From: Thermoplasmata archaeon
GTDB lineage: Archaea > Thermoplasmatota > Thermoplasmata > Lutacidiplasmatales > UBA184
Direction: 5' to 3'
Assembly (NCBI GenBank): GCA_030041735.1
Contig: JASIBA010000164.1
Location: 1 to 34,461 of the forward strand
Length of the DNA stretch: 34,461 bases
Positions within the stretch are counted from its first letter, which is position 1; each line of letters begins with the position of its first letter. Shown piece after piece: positions 1 to 10,678 of the stretch. The position numbers and the translations under genes were made by a program. A model generated the notes under the pieces. The model saw only the letters and a program-made list of their open reading frames with translations. It was not told the DNA's origin and did no database searches.

Positions 1-350
1 GGGATCGGGCGGGCCGCCGAGAAGTAGAGATCCGCCGCGAGGCCGGCGGCGGCGAGGAGGGCGAGGAGGTTCGCCGAGCGCATCAGCTCGACCCGGTCGT
101 GGCGGTCCGCGAGGCTGCCGGCGAAGAAGGCGGCCAGGAGCGTAGGGAGGGTCGACGAGAGGCCGAGGAACGCGAGCGCGAGGGCCCCGTACATCTCCCG
201 GTCGGCGGCCGGGTAGGCGAGGGCGACGCGGAAGAGCAGGACCACCAGGACGGCGGGCGGCCCCGCGTACTGGAGCGCCCCGGCGGTGAGGAACGTGCGG
301 AACGACGCCCGACGGAGGAGCTCGGAGTACCGTACGGAAGAACCCTCCAT
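1..350 (-). CDS. MFS transporter, N-terminal part (runs off left edge)
   Basis: Reverse-strand reading from ATG at 350 is open to the edge: MEGSSVRYSELLRRASFRTFLTAGALQYAGPPAVLVVLLFRVALAYP...LADRHDRVELMRSANLLALLAAAG; hydrophobic helices and an MFS loop 2-3-like GSLADRHDR motif. Not in the ORF track because it is open-ended. Confidence 0.75.
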   Translation of the reverse strand, partial: MEGSSVRYSELLRRASFRTFLTAGALQYAGPPAVLVVLLFRVALAYPAADREMYGALALAFLGLSSTLPTLLAAFFAGSLADRHDRVELMRSANLLALLAAAGLAADLYFSAARPI

Positions 351-505
351 GGGCTTCCGGCCCGAGCCCGGTCGGGTTGGTAAACGTATCGAAACCCGCG
401 ACGGTGGGTTCCCCGGGGGCCGCGCGGGGGCGGGTCCCGCCCCGAGGGACGGCGCGCCGGAAAGCGCAAGTATCCCCCCCGTCCGTCCCGAGCCGGGCAC
501 CGCAC

Positions 506-1624
506 GTGAGGCTCCTCGCGCGAGACACGACGACGGGAGCGCACCGGCTCCGTCTCGAGACCCCGAGCGATCTCTGGCGGATCTCGCGTCTCGTGCGGCC
601 GGGCGACCGCGTGGGGGCCTCGACGACGCGGCGCGACCCGGAGGCGCCGATCGACGTGCCGGGCGCGGAGCGGACCCGTCGGCGCATCTACCTCGTGGTC
701 CGGGCCGAGCAGGTCGAGTTCCACGGGTTCTCCCAGCATGTCCGGATCACCGGCCCCATCCTCGAGGGGCCGTTCGACATCGGCCGCCACCACACGCTCG
801 ACCTGGCGGAAGGGGACGAGGTGACGCTGACCAAGCCCGAGCTGTCGGCGGGCGACCGGGCTCTCCTCGACGAAGGCCTCTCAGGACGGAGCGATCCCTC
901 GATCCTGCTCGCCGCGGTCGACTGGGGCGATTCGTCGATCGTACGGCTCCGCGGGCGGGCGATCGAGCCGGTCGCGGACGTTCGTAGGACGATCGCGGGC
1001 AAGCGGTTCGACGCGCGCCAGGGGGAGAAGGACCGGAACGCCTACCTGGACGAGCTCCTCACCGTGATCGCCCGCGAGGCGGAAGGGGCGAGCGCGCTCG
1101 TCCTCGCCGGCCCGGGGTTCCTCAAGGAGGACCTGTCCCGGCGCCTCGCCGAGACCCATCCGGAGCTGACCCGCCGGACCCGGGTCTACCCGACGTCGGA
1201 GGCGGGTCGCGTCGGGGTCGACGAGCTCCTGCGCTCGGGCCGGGCGAGCGAGGTCCTGCGCGCGAGCGTCGCGGCGGAGGAGGCCGAGGCGGTCGAGCGG
1301 CTGGTCCGGGCCCTCTCGGGAGGGACCCGCGCGGCGGTCGGTCGCCGGGAGGTCGCGGAGGCGATCGACGCGGGGGCGGTCGAGATCGTCCTCGTCGCGG
1401 AGACGTTGCTCGCGGACGAGGAGATCGCGGCGATCCTCGACCGCGCGCGGGGCGGCCGCGCCCGGTTGTTCGTCGTCCGCTCGAGCGAGACGGCCGGGGA
1501 GCGCCTGGTCGGGGTCGGCGGGATCGGGGCGATCCTGCGCTACGACTGGACGAGCCCGACGCGGGCTACGGGACCGACTGGATCGCCTCGCGGAGCGCCT
1601 CGAAGCGGCGCTTCAGGTCCTTGA
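506..1624 (+). CDS. pelA: mRNA surveillance protein Pelota (Dom34)
   Basis: VRLLARDTTTGAHRLRLETPSDLWRISRLVRPGD N-terminus, LVLAGPGFLKEDL and C-terminal GVGGIGAILRYDW match Pelota. GTG at 506 fits the family N-terminus better than ATG 377. Confidence 0.9.
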   Translation: MRLLARDTTTGAHRLRLETPSDLWRISRLVRPGDRVGASTTRRDPEAPIDVPGAERTRRRIYLVVRAEQVEFHGFSQHVRITGPILEGPFDIGRHHTLDLAEGDEVTLTKPELSAGDRALLDEGLSGRSDPSILLAAVDWGDSSIVRLRGRAIEPVADVRRTIAGKRFDARQGEKDRNAYLDELLTVIAREAEGASALVLAGPGFLKEDLSRRLAETHPELTRRTRVYPTSEAGRVGVDELLRSGRASEVLRASVAAEEAEAVERLVRALSGGTRAAVGRREVAEAIDAGAVEIVLVAETLLADEEIAAILDRARGGRARLFVVRSSETAGERLVGVGGIGAILRYDWTSPTRATGPTGSPRGAPRSGASGP

Positions 1625-2411
1625 GCGCGAACCGGAGCGCCTCCCGCGCGGAGAGCGACCCGTCGGTCTCGAACCGGAGGAAGAACCGCTCCGGGTCCGC
1701 CTCGATGCGGATCGAGCCGTGCTCGCAGGTCTTCTCGCAGGCGCCGCAGTCGATGCATTTCGGCTCGTCGTGGACGGTGAGCTTGCCCCCGGCGAAGTCG
1801 AGGATGTTCACCGGGCAGGAGGCGGCGGTGCGCTTCAGGCACGCCTCCGAGCAGCCTTCCTTGCGGGCGATCCGTACGTGGGGCCGCGGGTACATCCCGA
1901 CCCCGTGGGCGACCTGCCACTTCGCGTGCTCCCGCGCCGTCCCCACGACCGCCGTCGCGTAGGCGAGCAGCGCCTGGCGCGCGCCGAGGCGGACGATCGG
2001 GACGTCCGGCTCGAGGATCGCGAGCGAGGCGTCGCCGAGCGGGACGACGTCCTTCGCATAGACCGTGCACGGTCCCTTGCGATCGATGGAGTACATCACC
2101 TGGCAGTGGGCGCAGCCGGCGCCGTCGCAGGTGCACTCGCTCTTCCGCCGGAACTGTCCGAGGTCCGTGGGGATCGGCAGCAGGCCGAGCCGGAGCGCGA
2201 CCGCCTCGTCGAACATGCTGGTCGAGGAATCGTAGTCCTTGCCGGACGCCTCGTCGCGGATCGGGCCGAGGTGGAACTCGACGTCCTCGATCGCGAGCTT
2301 CGGCACGTCGGCGAGCAGCGTGCGTCGGATCGCGTTGACCTGTGCCGCGGTCGGGCCTTCGAACTCGAGCAGCGTCTGGCGCGGCTTGAGCTCCTGGATG
2401 GAGACCGGCAT
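1566..2411 (-). CDS. rpoD: DNA-directed RNA polymerase subunit D (Rpo3), with ferredoxin-like Fe-S domain
   Basis: QVNAIRRTLLADVPKLAIEDVEFH...SSMFDEAVALRLGLLPIPTD plus CIDCGACEKTC; located directly after S11. Confidence 0.95.
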   Translation of the reverse strand: MPVSIQELKPRQTLLEFEGPTAAQVNAIRRTLLADVPKLAIEDVEFHLGPIRDEASGKDYDSSTSMFDEAVALRLGLLPIPTDLGQFRRKSECTCDGAGCAHCQVMYSIDRKGPCTVYAKDVVPLGDASLAILEPDVPIVRLGARQALLAYATAVVGTAREHAKWQVAHGVGMYPRPHVRIARKEGCSEACLKRTAASCPVNILDFAGGKLTVHDEPKCIDCGACEKTCEHGSIRIEADPERFFLRFETDGSLSAREALRFALKDLKRRFEALREAIQSVP

Positions 2412-2415
2412 CGTC

Positions 2416-2799
2416 CTACACCCTCCGTCCGCGCCGGCCGCCCTTCGGCTTCGTGCCGTCGTGCGGGACCGGCGTCACGTCCTCGATCCGCTGGATCTTC
2501 ACGCCCGCGCGCGCGAGCGCGCGGATCGCCGCCTGGGCCCCGGGCCCCGGCGAGCGGGAGCGGTTCCCGCCCGGGGCGCGGACGCGCACGTGGAGCGTCT
2601 CGTACCCCTTCTCCTTCAGCACGGCCGCGATCTGGTCGGCGGCCTTCATCGCGGCGTACGGGCTCGATTCGTCGCGCGCGGCCTTCACGACCATCCCGCC
2701 GGTCGCCTTGGCGAGGGTCTCCGCGCCCGTGATGTCGGTCACCGTGATGTGAATGTTGTTGTAGCTCGCGAAGATGTGCGCGATCCCGATCTTCGCCAT
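2416..2799 (-). CDS. rps11: 30S ribosomal protein S11 (uS11)
   Basis: [35 protein letters not shown]...[18 protein letters not shown]. Confidence 0.97.
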   Translation of the reverse strand: MAKIGIAHIFASYNNIHITVTDITGAETLAKATGGMVVKAARDESSPYAAMKAADQIAAVLKEKGYETLHVRVRAPGGNRSRSPGPGAQAAIRALARAGVKIQRIEDVTPVPHDGTKPKGGRRGRRV

Positions 2800-2802
2800 C
2801 GC

Positions 2803-3390
2803 CTAGTGCTCCCCCTCCGCCGGCACGGGCGGCGCCTCGGCCGGTTTCGCGGTCAGGCGCTCGCGCAGCGCGACCCGCATCGGATGCTCGTCGTCGGCGA
2901 TCGGGCTGGTCGGCGTGTAGGCGATCTGGCCCTCCTCGTCGAGCCGGACGAGATAGCCCGGCCGGGTGACGCGGTGGTCGCCGATCGTGAAGTGACCGTG
3001 GACGATCCACTTCCTCGCGCCGTGGGGAGTGCCCGCGAGCCCGCGCGCGAGCACGATCGTCTGGAAGCGGCGGCGGAGCACGTCCTCGGTCGTGAGCGCC
3101 AGCACGTCGTCGATCGTGGGGGTGCCGACCTGGAGCACGCCGAGACGGGCGAGGCGCGCCAGCAGGAGCTCCGTCTCGCGCTGCGCCTGGGGCTCGCCGG
3201 TGCGCAGCCGCGCCTGGAGCTCGCGCGCCTGGCCGCGGAGGCCGCGCAGGATCGACTGCGCCTTCCACAGCTCGCGCTTGTTCTTCAGGCCGTACTTCTG
3301 GAGCAGCTTGCGCTCCTCCTCCATCCGGGCGGCCTCCCACGGATGCTTCGGCGTGTCGTAGGTGCGGCGCAGGAACTTCGGATCGCCCAC
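2803..3390 (-). CDS. rps4: 30S ribosomal protein S4 (uS4)
   Basis: GDPKFLRRTYDTPKHPWEAARMEEERKLLQKYGLKNKRELWKAQSILR...; GTG start; archaeal uS4. Confidence 0.97.
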   Translation of the reverse strand: MGDPKFLRRTYDTPKHPWEAARMEEERKLLQKYGLKNKRELWKAQSILRGLRGQARELQARLRTGEPQAQRETELLLARLARLGVLQVGTPTIDDVLALTTEDVLRRRFQTIVLARGLAGTPHGARKWIVHGHFTIGDHRVTRPGYLVRLDEEGQIAYTPTSPIADDEHPMRVALRERLTAKPAEAPPVPAEGEH

Positions 3391-3394
3391 AGGC

Positions 3395-4129
3395 TCACTC
3401 CTTCTTCGCCGCCGGGGCCGGTGCGGCCGGCGCGGGCGCCGGTTCCTTGCCGGCGGCCGCCGCGGCCTCCTTCGCCGCCTTCTTCAGCACGCCCGCAGCC
3501 ATGCCGGTGCGGCCGTTGGAGCGCGTCCGCTGGCCGCGGACCTTCTGTCCGCGCTCGTGGCGCACGCCGCGGTAGCTGCGGATCATCTTCATCTGGTTGA
3601 CATCGTCGCGTCGGCGGGTATCGAGGTCGGCGCCGACGTAGTGGATCGACTCGCCGAGGACCGGCTCGTGCGGGTGGTTGATCATCCAGGGGGGCACCTT
3701 GGACGGGAGCGCCGCGAGCACCGACTCGATCGACTCGACCGTCGGCTCGGGGAGGTTCCCGATGCGCTCGGTCGCCGGCACGCTCGCGAGCTCGCAGGCG
3801 ACCAGCGCGAGGCGTGCGCCGACGCCGCGGACGCCCGTGAGCGCGAGCGCGACGGGGCGGGTGCCGTCGAGATCGGTGTTGGAGACGCGGACGATGTAGC
3901 GGAAGTTCGGGTTGTCGGGGACGTACTTGGCGGCCTTTCCGGTCGCGCCCGGAGCGGCGGCCTTGGCCTTCTTCCCCTCCTTGCCCTCCTTCGCGTCCTT
4001 CGACTCCTTGCCCTTGCCGCCCTTCTCCTTCTTCGCGCCCTTCTCGGGAGGAGCCTCCGGCCCGGCGGCCTCGGCCGGCGCGGCGGCCTTCGTCTCGGCC
4101 TCCTTCGATTCCTTCGGCGCGGAGTTCAC
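3395..4129 (-). CDS. rps13: 30S ribosomal protein S13 (uS13) with long Lys/Ala-rich N- and C-terminal extensions
   Basis: Core NFRYIVRVSNTDLDGTRPVALALTGVRGVGARLA...YRGVRHERGQKVRGQRTRSNGRTG; GTG at 4129 gives VNSAPKESKEAETK... extension. Start uncertain. Confidence 0.9.
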   Translation of the reverse strand: MNSAPKESKEAETKAAAPAEAAGPEAPPEKGAKKEKGGKGKESKDAKEGKEGKKAKAAAPGATGKAAKYVPDNPNFRYIVRVSNTDLDGTRPVALALTGVRGVGARLALVACELASVPATERIGNLPEPTVESIESVLAALPSKVPPWMINHPHEPVLGESIHYVGADLDTRRRDDVNQMKMIRSYRGVRHERGQKVRGQRTRSNGRTGMAAGVLKKAAKEAAAAAGKEPAPAPAAPAPAAKKE

Positions 4130-4224
4130 TCCCCTTCGGCGGCCGGAACCCGGTACGGCGCGACCCGCAGGGAGCGGTCGCAGCCCCAGGTCCGGAGGTG
4201 CACCCTGCGAGCCGGCCCGCCTTT

Positions 4225-4899
4225 TTAAGCGCTTCCCTTCGCCGAGGGCGGCGAGGCCCCCGGCGCGGGCCCGGGCGACCGCCGCGCCTCGAGCACCCGG
4301 TACCCGGAGCCCCGGTCCAGCACGCGCACGGGACCCGGCCCGTGCTCTTCGAGCCACTGCTGGTAGTAGCGGATCCCCTGGCTGCCCTTCCCCACCAGAA
4401 GGAGGCGTCCCCCGGGCTCGAGGTGGGCGGGCGCCTCGGCCAGGAGACGCAGCACGTGCGGCCGGCCCACCCGGTACGGCGGATTGGTCGCGATGACGTC
4501 GAACGACTCGCCGTCCACCGGATCGTAGAACCCCCCTACGCGGACCTCCGCGTTCCGCACGCGGTTCCGATCGAGGTTCTGCTGGGCCAGGCGGGCCGCG
4601 CGGCGGTTGACCTCGGTCATGACGACCCGCCCCTCGCGCGCCGACTTCGCGGCGGCGACGCCGACGGCGCCCCAACCGCAACCGAGGTCGAGCACGCGAT
4701 CGCGCGGCTGGACCCCGAGGTTCTGGATCAGGAGCGCCGTGCCCGGATCGAGCCCCCGGGCGGAGAAGACGCCCCGATCGATCACGAACTGCAGCAGCTC
4801 GCCCCGGTAGAGGAAGCGCAGCTCGCGCGGCGAGGGTCGCGAGTGCGGGTGCTCCGCGAAGTACGGTTCGCCCGACGCGGGCTCGGGCTCTTCGGTCAT
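4225..4899 (-). CDS. Class I SAM-dependent methyltransferase, RsmC/small-domain type
   Basis: [22 protein letters not shown]...[22 protein letters not shown]...[13 protein letters not shown]; start overlaps dnaJ stop as ATGA. Confidence 0.88.
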   Translation of the reverse strand: MTEEPEPASGEPYFAEHPHSRPSPRELRFLYRGELLQFVIDRGVFSARGLDPGTALLIQNLGVQPRDRVLDLGCGWGAVGVAAAKSAREGRVVMTEVNRRAARLAQQNLDRNRVRNAEVRVGGFYDPVDGESFDVIATNPPYRVGRPHVLRLLAEAPAHLEPGGRLLLVGKGSQGIRYYQQWLEEHGPGPVRVLDRGSGYRVLEARRSPGPAPGASPPSAKGSA

Positions 4900-6053
4900 T
4901 TCGCCGAACTGTGCCGCCGGAAGAACGAGTCGCGTCGGGCCGTCGGCGCCGGCGCGCCGGCCCCGAGGGCCTCGCGGAGCGTGTCCTTCTGACGGGACGA
5001 GAGCGATCGGGGGATGTCGACGTGGACGGTCACGAGGAGGTCCCCCCGCGACGCGCCCCGGAAGTGCGGGAAGCCGCGCCCCCGGAGGCGGAACTGCGCC
5101 TCGGGCTGCGTGCCCGGCGGGATGTGGAGCGCGACGGTGTCCTCGATGGTCGGGATGGTCACGTCGCCTCCGAGCAGGGCGGTCGCGAGGTCGATCGTCG
5201 TCTCGCTGTAGGCGTCCACGCCCTCGCGGCGGATGTGCTCGACCGGCTCGAAGAACACCTGGACGAACAGGTCCCCGTTCGGGCCTCCGTCGATGCCGGA
5301 ACCCCCGTGGCCGGGCACGCGCAGGACCGCGCCGTCGTCCATGCCGGGCGGGACCGTCACCTCGAGCCGCTCGACGCTGCGCACCTGACCCGAGCCGTGG
5401 CACGTGGAGCACTTCTCGAGGATGAGACGACCGCTCCCGTGGCACTTGGGGCACTCGCCCACCGAGATGAGCTGCGTGTAGCCCTGGCGGCGAACGCGGC
5501 GCACCTGGCCCGCGCCCCCGCACTCCGGACAGGTCTCGAGGGCGGTGCCGTCCTTCGCGCCCGTGCCGTGGCACGCCGGACAGGGTCCGCTCTTCGGGAC
5601 CTCGATGGTCGGGTGCGCCCCCTTCACGGCCGCGGCCAGCGGAAGCCGGACCGCGACCTCCACGTCGTGCCCGCGGTTCGTCGGACCGCGGGGACGCGAC
5701 GTGCCGAACGGATTCACGAAGGAACCGAACAGCTGCTGGAAGATCGGGGAGGAACCGAGGAGGTCCTCGAGGTCGGACTGGTGGGTGAAGTTCTGCCAGG
5801 TGAAGCCGCCGGGGCCGAAGTCGCTCTCGACCGCGTCGAACCCCTGCACGTCGTACCGGCGCCGCTTTTCCGGGTCGGCGAGCACCTCGTACGCCTCGGA
5901 GATCTGCTTGAACTTCTCCTCAGCGGCCTTCGGGTTCTCCTTCGCGACGTCCGGGTGGTACTGGCGGGCCAGGCGCCGGTACGCCTGCTTGATCTCGTCG
6001 GGGCTCGCGGTCTTGGGGACCCCGAGCACCTCGTAGTAATCGCGCCTCGCCAT
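4896..6053 (-). CDS. dnaJ: Chaperone protein DnaJ
   Basis: J domain [32 protein letters not shown]; four CxxCxGxG-type zinc repeats; C-terminal DnaJ domain. Confidence 0.96.
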   Translation of the reverse strand: MARRDYYEVLGVPKTASPDEIKQAYRRLARQYHPDVAKENPKAAEEKFKQISEAYEVLADPEKRRRYDVQGFDAVESDFGPGGFTWQNFTHQSDLEDLLGSSPIFQQLFGSFVNPFGTSRPRGPTNRGHDVEVAVRLPLAAAVKGAHPTIEVPKSGPCPACHGTGAKDGTALETCPECGGAGQVRRVRRQGYTQLISVGECPKCHGSGRLILEKCSTCHGSGQVRSVERLEVTVPPGMDDGAVLRVPGHGGSGIDGGPNGDLFVQVFFEPVEHIRREGVDAYSETTIDLATALLGGDVTIPTIEDTVALHIPPGTQPEAQFRLRGRGFPHFRGASRGDLLVTVHVDIPRSLSSRQKDTLREALGAGAPAPTARRDSFFRRHSSAK

Positions 6054-6087
6054 GGCCCGGAAGGGAACGACGGAGGGGCACGCGTCC

Positions 6088-6927
6088 CTATTTACCGATT
6101 GAGCCGGAGCGCGCGCGTCGCCGACCCGCGGGCCGGGTCCGCGACCAGCGGAAGAGGAAGCGCGTTCCGACGGAGGCGTCCAGGCGGCGCGCGGCGTCGC
6201 CCTCCGCGACCGCGATCTCGACGAGGCCGAAGCTCGAGCCCAATGCTCCGAGCCTCGATCGGCCGAGCGACTCGTAGCTCCGCACCCACGGAAGCGTGCG
6301 CGCGCGGTGCCCGGCGGCCGCGAGCCGCACCTGCGAGGTCCCGGCGGGCACCCACTCCGTGGGCACGTTCGTGATCAGGTTGCCGAACCGGTCGGCGTGG
6401 AGGATCTCCCCTCGCGCGCCCTCCTCCGTCCGCTCGGGCTCCGGCAGCGCGAGGTGGTGCGGCTGGACCAGCGGGCCCAGCCGGCTCGGGTTCGCGCCCG
6501 AGGCCAGCCGCGCGGCGGCGGGTGCGAACACGTCCCGGCCGTCGAAGGTGGTCCCGATCCGCGATCGGCCCAGCCGGCCGGGGTCGATCCGGTACGCGGC
6601 TCCGCCCCCGAGCGCCTCCGCGAGCGGGATCAGCACCCCGTTGTCGGGGCCGACGAGGCGGGAACCGTCGCGCGTCGCCACGACGATCGGGGCCCGGCGC
6701 CCGCCGACCCCCGGGTCGACCACCACCACGTGGACCGTGCCCGACGGGAACCCGCGGGCCATCGCGCGCACGAGGAACGCGGCCTCGCGGATCGCGTGCG
6801 GGCGGAGGTCGTGGGCCAGGTCGACGATCCCGCCGGGCGGGAGGTCGTGCGCCAGCACCGCCTTCATCTGGGCGGCGTACGCCGAGCCGACATCGGTCGT
6901 CAGGGTGACCAAGCGATCCCGTCGCAT
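6088..6927 (-). CDS. SAM hydroxide adenosyltransferase / S-adenosyl-L-methionine hydrolase (DUF62 family)
   Basis: [16 protein letters not shown]...[14 protein letters not shown]...VGPDNGVL...[14 protein letters not shown] motifs. Confidence 0.88.
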   Translation of the reverse strand: MRRDRLVTLTTDVGSAYAAQMKAVLAHDLPPGGIVDLAHDLRPHAIREAAFLVRAMARGFPSGTVHVVVVDPGVGGRRAPIVVATRDGSRLVGPDNGVLIPLAEALGGGAAYRIDPGRLGRSRIGTTFDGRDVFAPAAARLASGANPSRLGPLVQPHHLALPEPERTEEGARGEILHADRFGNLITNVPTEWVPAGTSQVRLAAAGHRARTLPWVRSYESLGRSRLGALGSSFGLVEIAVAEGDAARRLDASVGTRFLFRWSRTRPAGRRRARSGSIGK

Positions 6928-6964
6928 CGAGGTCCGCCCCCGCCGGGGGTCGCCGCCGGCCCGC

Positions 6965-7297
6965 CTACGACTTCATGATCGCGACCAGGAAGATCCCGAC
7001 CGCGACCAGGGCGCCGATGACCGCCGCGATGATCACGAGGAACGAATTCCACAGGAGCGCCCCCAGGTGGCCCGAGGAGCCGCCGTTGAACGAGCCGTCG
7101 TGGTACAGGAACCCCGTCAGGATCCCGACGACCAGCCCGACGACCAGCAGCACGACCCCGATGGTCCGGCTCTTCCCGCTGCCGAAGTAGGCGGTGAAGA
7201 TCCCGGCGAGGATCAGGAACAATCCGAAGACCAGCAGGAGGATCGTCAGGAACTGCCAGCCGCCGACCTGGAACGCTGCCGCCATCGCATCGAACAT
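6965..7297 (-). CDS. Small membrane protein, about 3 predicted TM helices
   Basis: FLTILLLVFGLFLILAGIFTAYF, TIGVVLLVVGLVVGILTGFLY, SFLVIIAAVIGALVAVGIFLVAI; no recognised family. Confidence 0.7.
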   Translation of the reverse strand: MFDAMAAAFQVGGWQFLTILLLVFGLFLILAGIFTAYFGSGKSRTIGVVLLVVGLVVGILTGFLYHDGSFNGGSSGHLGALLWNSFLVIIAAVIGALVAVGIFLVAIMKS

Positions 7298-7306
7298 GGG
7301 TACCCT

Positions 7307-7540
7307 TCAGAATTTGATGCCCGTGAGCGTCTTCGTGTCGATCACGCCGGGCACCGAGCGGATCTTGTCGACGACGAGCTGTCCGAGGGCGTTGAAGTCC
7401 TCGGCCTCGACCTTCGCGATCAGGTCGTACTCCCCGAACAGCGGGTGCAGTTCCACGATCCCCTTGACCCGGAGCAGCTCGGTGTACACCTCGTGCTCCT
7501 TGGCCGGGGCGGTGCTGATGAGGACAAAGCCGATAGCCAA
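7307..7540 (-). CDS. Stand-alone Lrp/AsnC ligand-binding (RAM) domain protein
   Basis: MAIGFVLISTAPAKEHEVYTELLRVKGIVELHPLFGEYDLIAKVEAEDFNALGQLVVDKIRSVPGVIDTKTLTGIKF; no HTH. Confidence 0.9.
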   Translation of the reverse strand: MAIGFVLISTAPAKEHEVYTELLRVKGIVELHPLFGEYDLIAKVEAEDFNALGQLVVDKIRSVPGVIDTKTLTGIKF

Positions 7541-7676
7541 GCGACGGCCACCTTCTCGATGGGGCGCGACAACGGCCTCACCTTATAAGCGTTGAGTTTC
7601 GGAGCGCGGCCGCGCTCGCGCCGCAGGACCGGCGCCTCCTGTGGAAGCGACCTCGCTTAAGGGAGGCGCCCGTCGG

Positions 7677-9101
7677 ATGGGGCCGACCATGGCGATCGCG
7701 CTCCGGACGTGGCCGGCGAGGCTCGTCGCGCGGCCCTGGCTGCTCGCCTTCGTGCCGGTCAACGCGGCCACCGCCGGCTTCGGCGTGCTCCTGCCGCTCC
7801 TGATCCTGATCCCGCTCCACGGGAACTGGGCCGACGTCGCCACGGCCGCGACCGTCTACAACTCCGCGGTGATCCTGTCCGCGGTCGGATGGGGGCACCT
7901 CGCGGACCGATCGCCGGCCCGTCGCTCCTTCCTGCTCGTGACCTACGCGGGTTACGCGGTCCTGTACCTCCTGCTCACCCACATCGACTCGATGCCCCTG
8001 CTCTACCTCGTCTACGGGGCGATCGGGGCGATCTCACCCGCCGCCGCGAACGCCTCGAACCTGCTCATCCTCGAGCGCTTCGGGAACGGGGAACGGGCGA
8101 CCGCCTTCGCGTCGTTCCAGGAGATGAGCATCATCGGGTCCGTCCTCGGGCTCGTCATCGGGTTCCTCTGGACGAGCGCCGGGATCGCGCTCGTCGCGAT
8201 GATCTACGTCCTCGCGGGCCTCGCGCTCGCGAGCGCGCTCGCGTTCTGGTGGGGCGTGCGGGAGGCCCCGGCACCGGTGCACGCCCGCACGGTCGCCAAG
8301 CACCCCGAGAGCCTCGCCTCCCGCCTGCGGACCACCTTCCCGTACCGCATCCCCGTCCCGTTCTTCCCGCGGCCGCCGCGCCTCCGGCCCGGGGCGATCG
8401 CGCGGTTCCGCCTCTGGGCGAAGGAGGAGCTCCACCACGAGCTGCCGCTCCTGATGGGGGCGATGTTCCTGTTCAACCTCGCCTCGAACCTCTACAACAT
8501 CTCGTACACGCCGTTCCTCTACTCGCTCGGCATCGGGGCCGCCTCGATCTTCCTGGTGAACATCGCCAACAACTTCGCGCAGACGCTGCTCTACCCCGTC
8601 TCGGGCGCGTGGTCGGTGCGCTTCGGGCCGGACCGGCTGGTGCGCCTCTCCTCGTACGTGCGATCGCTCGGCTACCTCGCGACGGCCGGCTTCACGTTCG
8701 TCCTGCTGGTCGCGCCCCAGGCATTCTTCGCGAACTTCGTCGTCTTCGGCATCCTGGGGGGCGCGATCGCGATCTACACGACCGCGAGCACGCTGATCCT
8801 GTTCCGCGGGCTGGAGCGCCGCGACGCCGGGGGCATCCTGGGCATCAACAGCGCGCTCGGCGGCGCCGCGGCCGTGCTCGGCGCGGCGCTCTCCGGGGTG
8901 CTGGCGGTGTTCGGGAGCTACCGCCTCGTCTTCCTGGTCGCGGCGGGCGCGCTCCTCGTCTCGGTGCCGCTCTGGGCCGCCGCCTCGGTCGCCTACGAGC
9001 GCCGGATGCGGTCGTGCGCCGCGGAGACCACGGTAGCCTCCGTGGCGCCCCGCCCCCGACCGACCGCGCCGGACGCCCCGGTCGCCGCCAAACCAAATTA
9101 A
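7677..9101 (+). CDS. MFS transporter
   Basis: Multi-TM; GWGHLADRSPARRSFLLVTYAGYAV; start ATG 7677 or 7689. Confidence 0.85.
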   Translation: MGPTMAIALRTWPARLVARPWLLAFVPVNAATAGFGVLLPLLILIPLHGNWADVATAATVYNSAVILSAVGWGHLADRSPARRSFLLVTYAGYAVLYLLLTHIDSMPLLYLVYGAIGAISPAAANASNLLILERFGNGERATAFASFQEMSIIGSVLGLVIGFLWTSAGIALVAMIYVLAGLALASALAFWWGVREAPAPVHARTVAKHPESLASRLRTTFPYRIPVPFFPRPPRLRPGAIARFRLWAKEELHHELPLLMGAMFLFNLASNLYNISYTPFLYSLGIGAASIFLVNIANNFAQTLLYPVSGAWSVRFGPDRLVRLSSYVRSLGYLATAGFTFVLLVAPQAFFANFVVFGILGGAIAIYTTASTLILFRGLERRDAGGILGINSALGGAAAVLGAALSGVLAVFGSYRLVFLVAAGALLVSVPLWAAASVAYERRMRSCAAETTVASVAPRPRPTAPDAPVAAKPN

Positions 9102-9134
9102 TCCGACCCGTCTCGGCCTCGCCGGAGCGTTCGG

Positions 9135-10264
<1,130 letters not shown>

Positions 10265-10268
<4 letters not shown>

Positions 10269-10678
10269 GAGCGCGGCCGCCGCGCGACCGTCCGTCGGCG
10301 CGACGCCCCCACCCGGACCACCCGCATCAACGGGTAGCGGAGATCGGGCCGGTGGGCCAGGCGCGCCTCGACCTCGTCGGCGCCGTCCTTCAGGCGCACG
10401 GTGACGTCGAGCATCTCGGCCCGGAGGTAGGCGTAGGCGTACCGACCCCGGCCCACCGGCCCGCCCGCCCCCGGATCGAGGCGGACCCGGACCGCCACGA
10501 CGTAGGGCTGGAGCCCCACCGCCCGCTCGATCGTCCGCGCGACGCCGGGGGCGGTCCGGGCGGAGATCGGCATCCCGAGGTACTGATGGAACACGCCTCC
10601 GAGCTTCACGCCGGCCTCGAACAGCAGCGCCTCGCGCCGGGAGAGCGGCGCGTCGTGGATCGAGGTCGCCCGCGTCAC
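10265..10678 (-). CDS. mptD: Archaeal dihydroneopterin aldolase-type protein (MptD, DUF372)
   Basis: LSRREALLFEAGVKLGGVFHQYLGMPISARTAPGVARTIERAVGLQPYV...YAYAYLRAEMLDVTVRLKDGADEVEARL...DLRYPLMRV; GTG start overlaps upstream stop (GTGA). Confidence 0.8.

Noticed and set aside
377-505. Upstream ATG extension of pelota
   Set aside because: Basic, unconserved-looking 43 residues before the canonical Pelota N-terminus; GTG 506 preferred.
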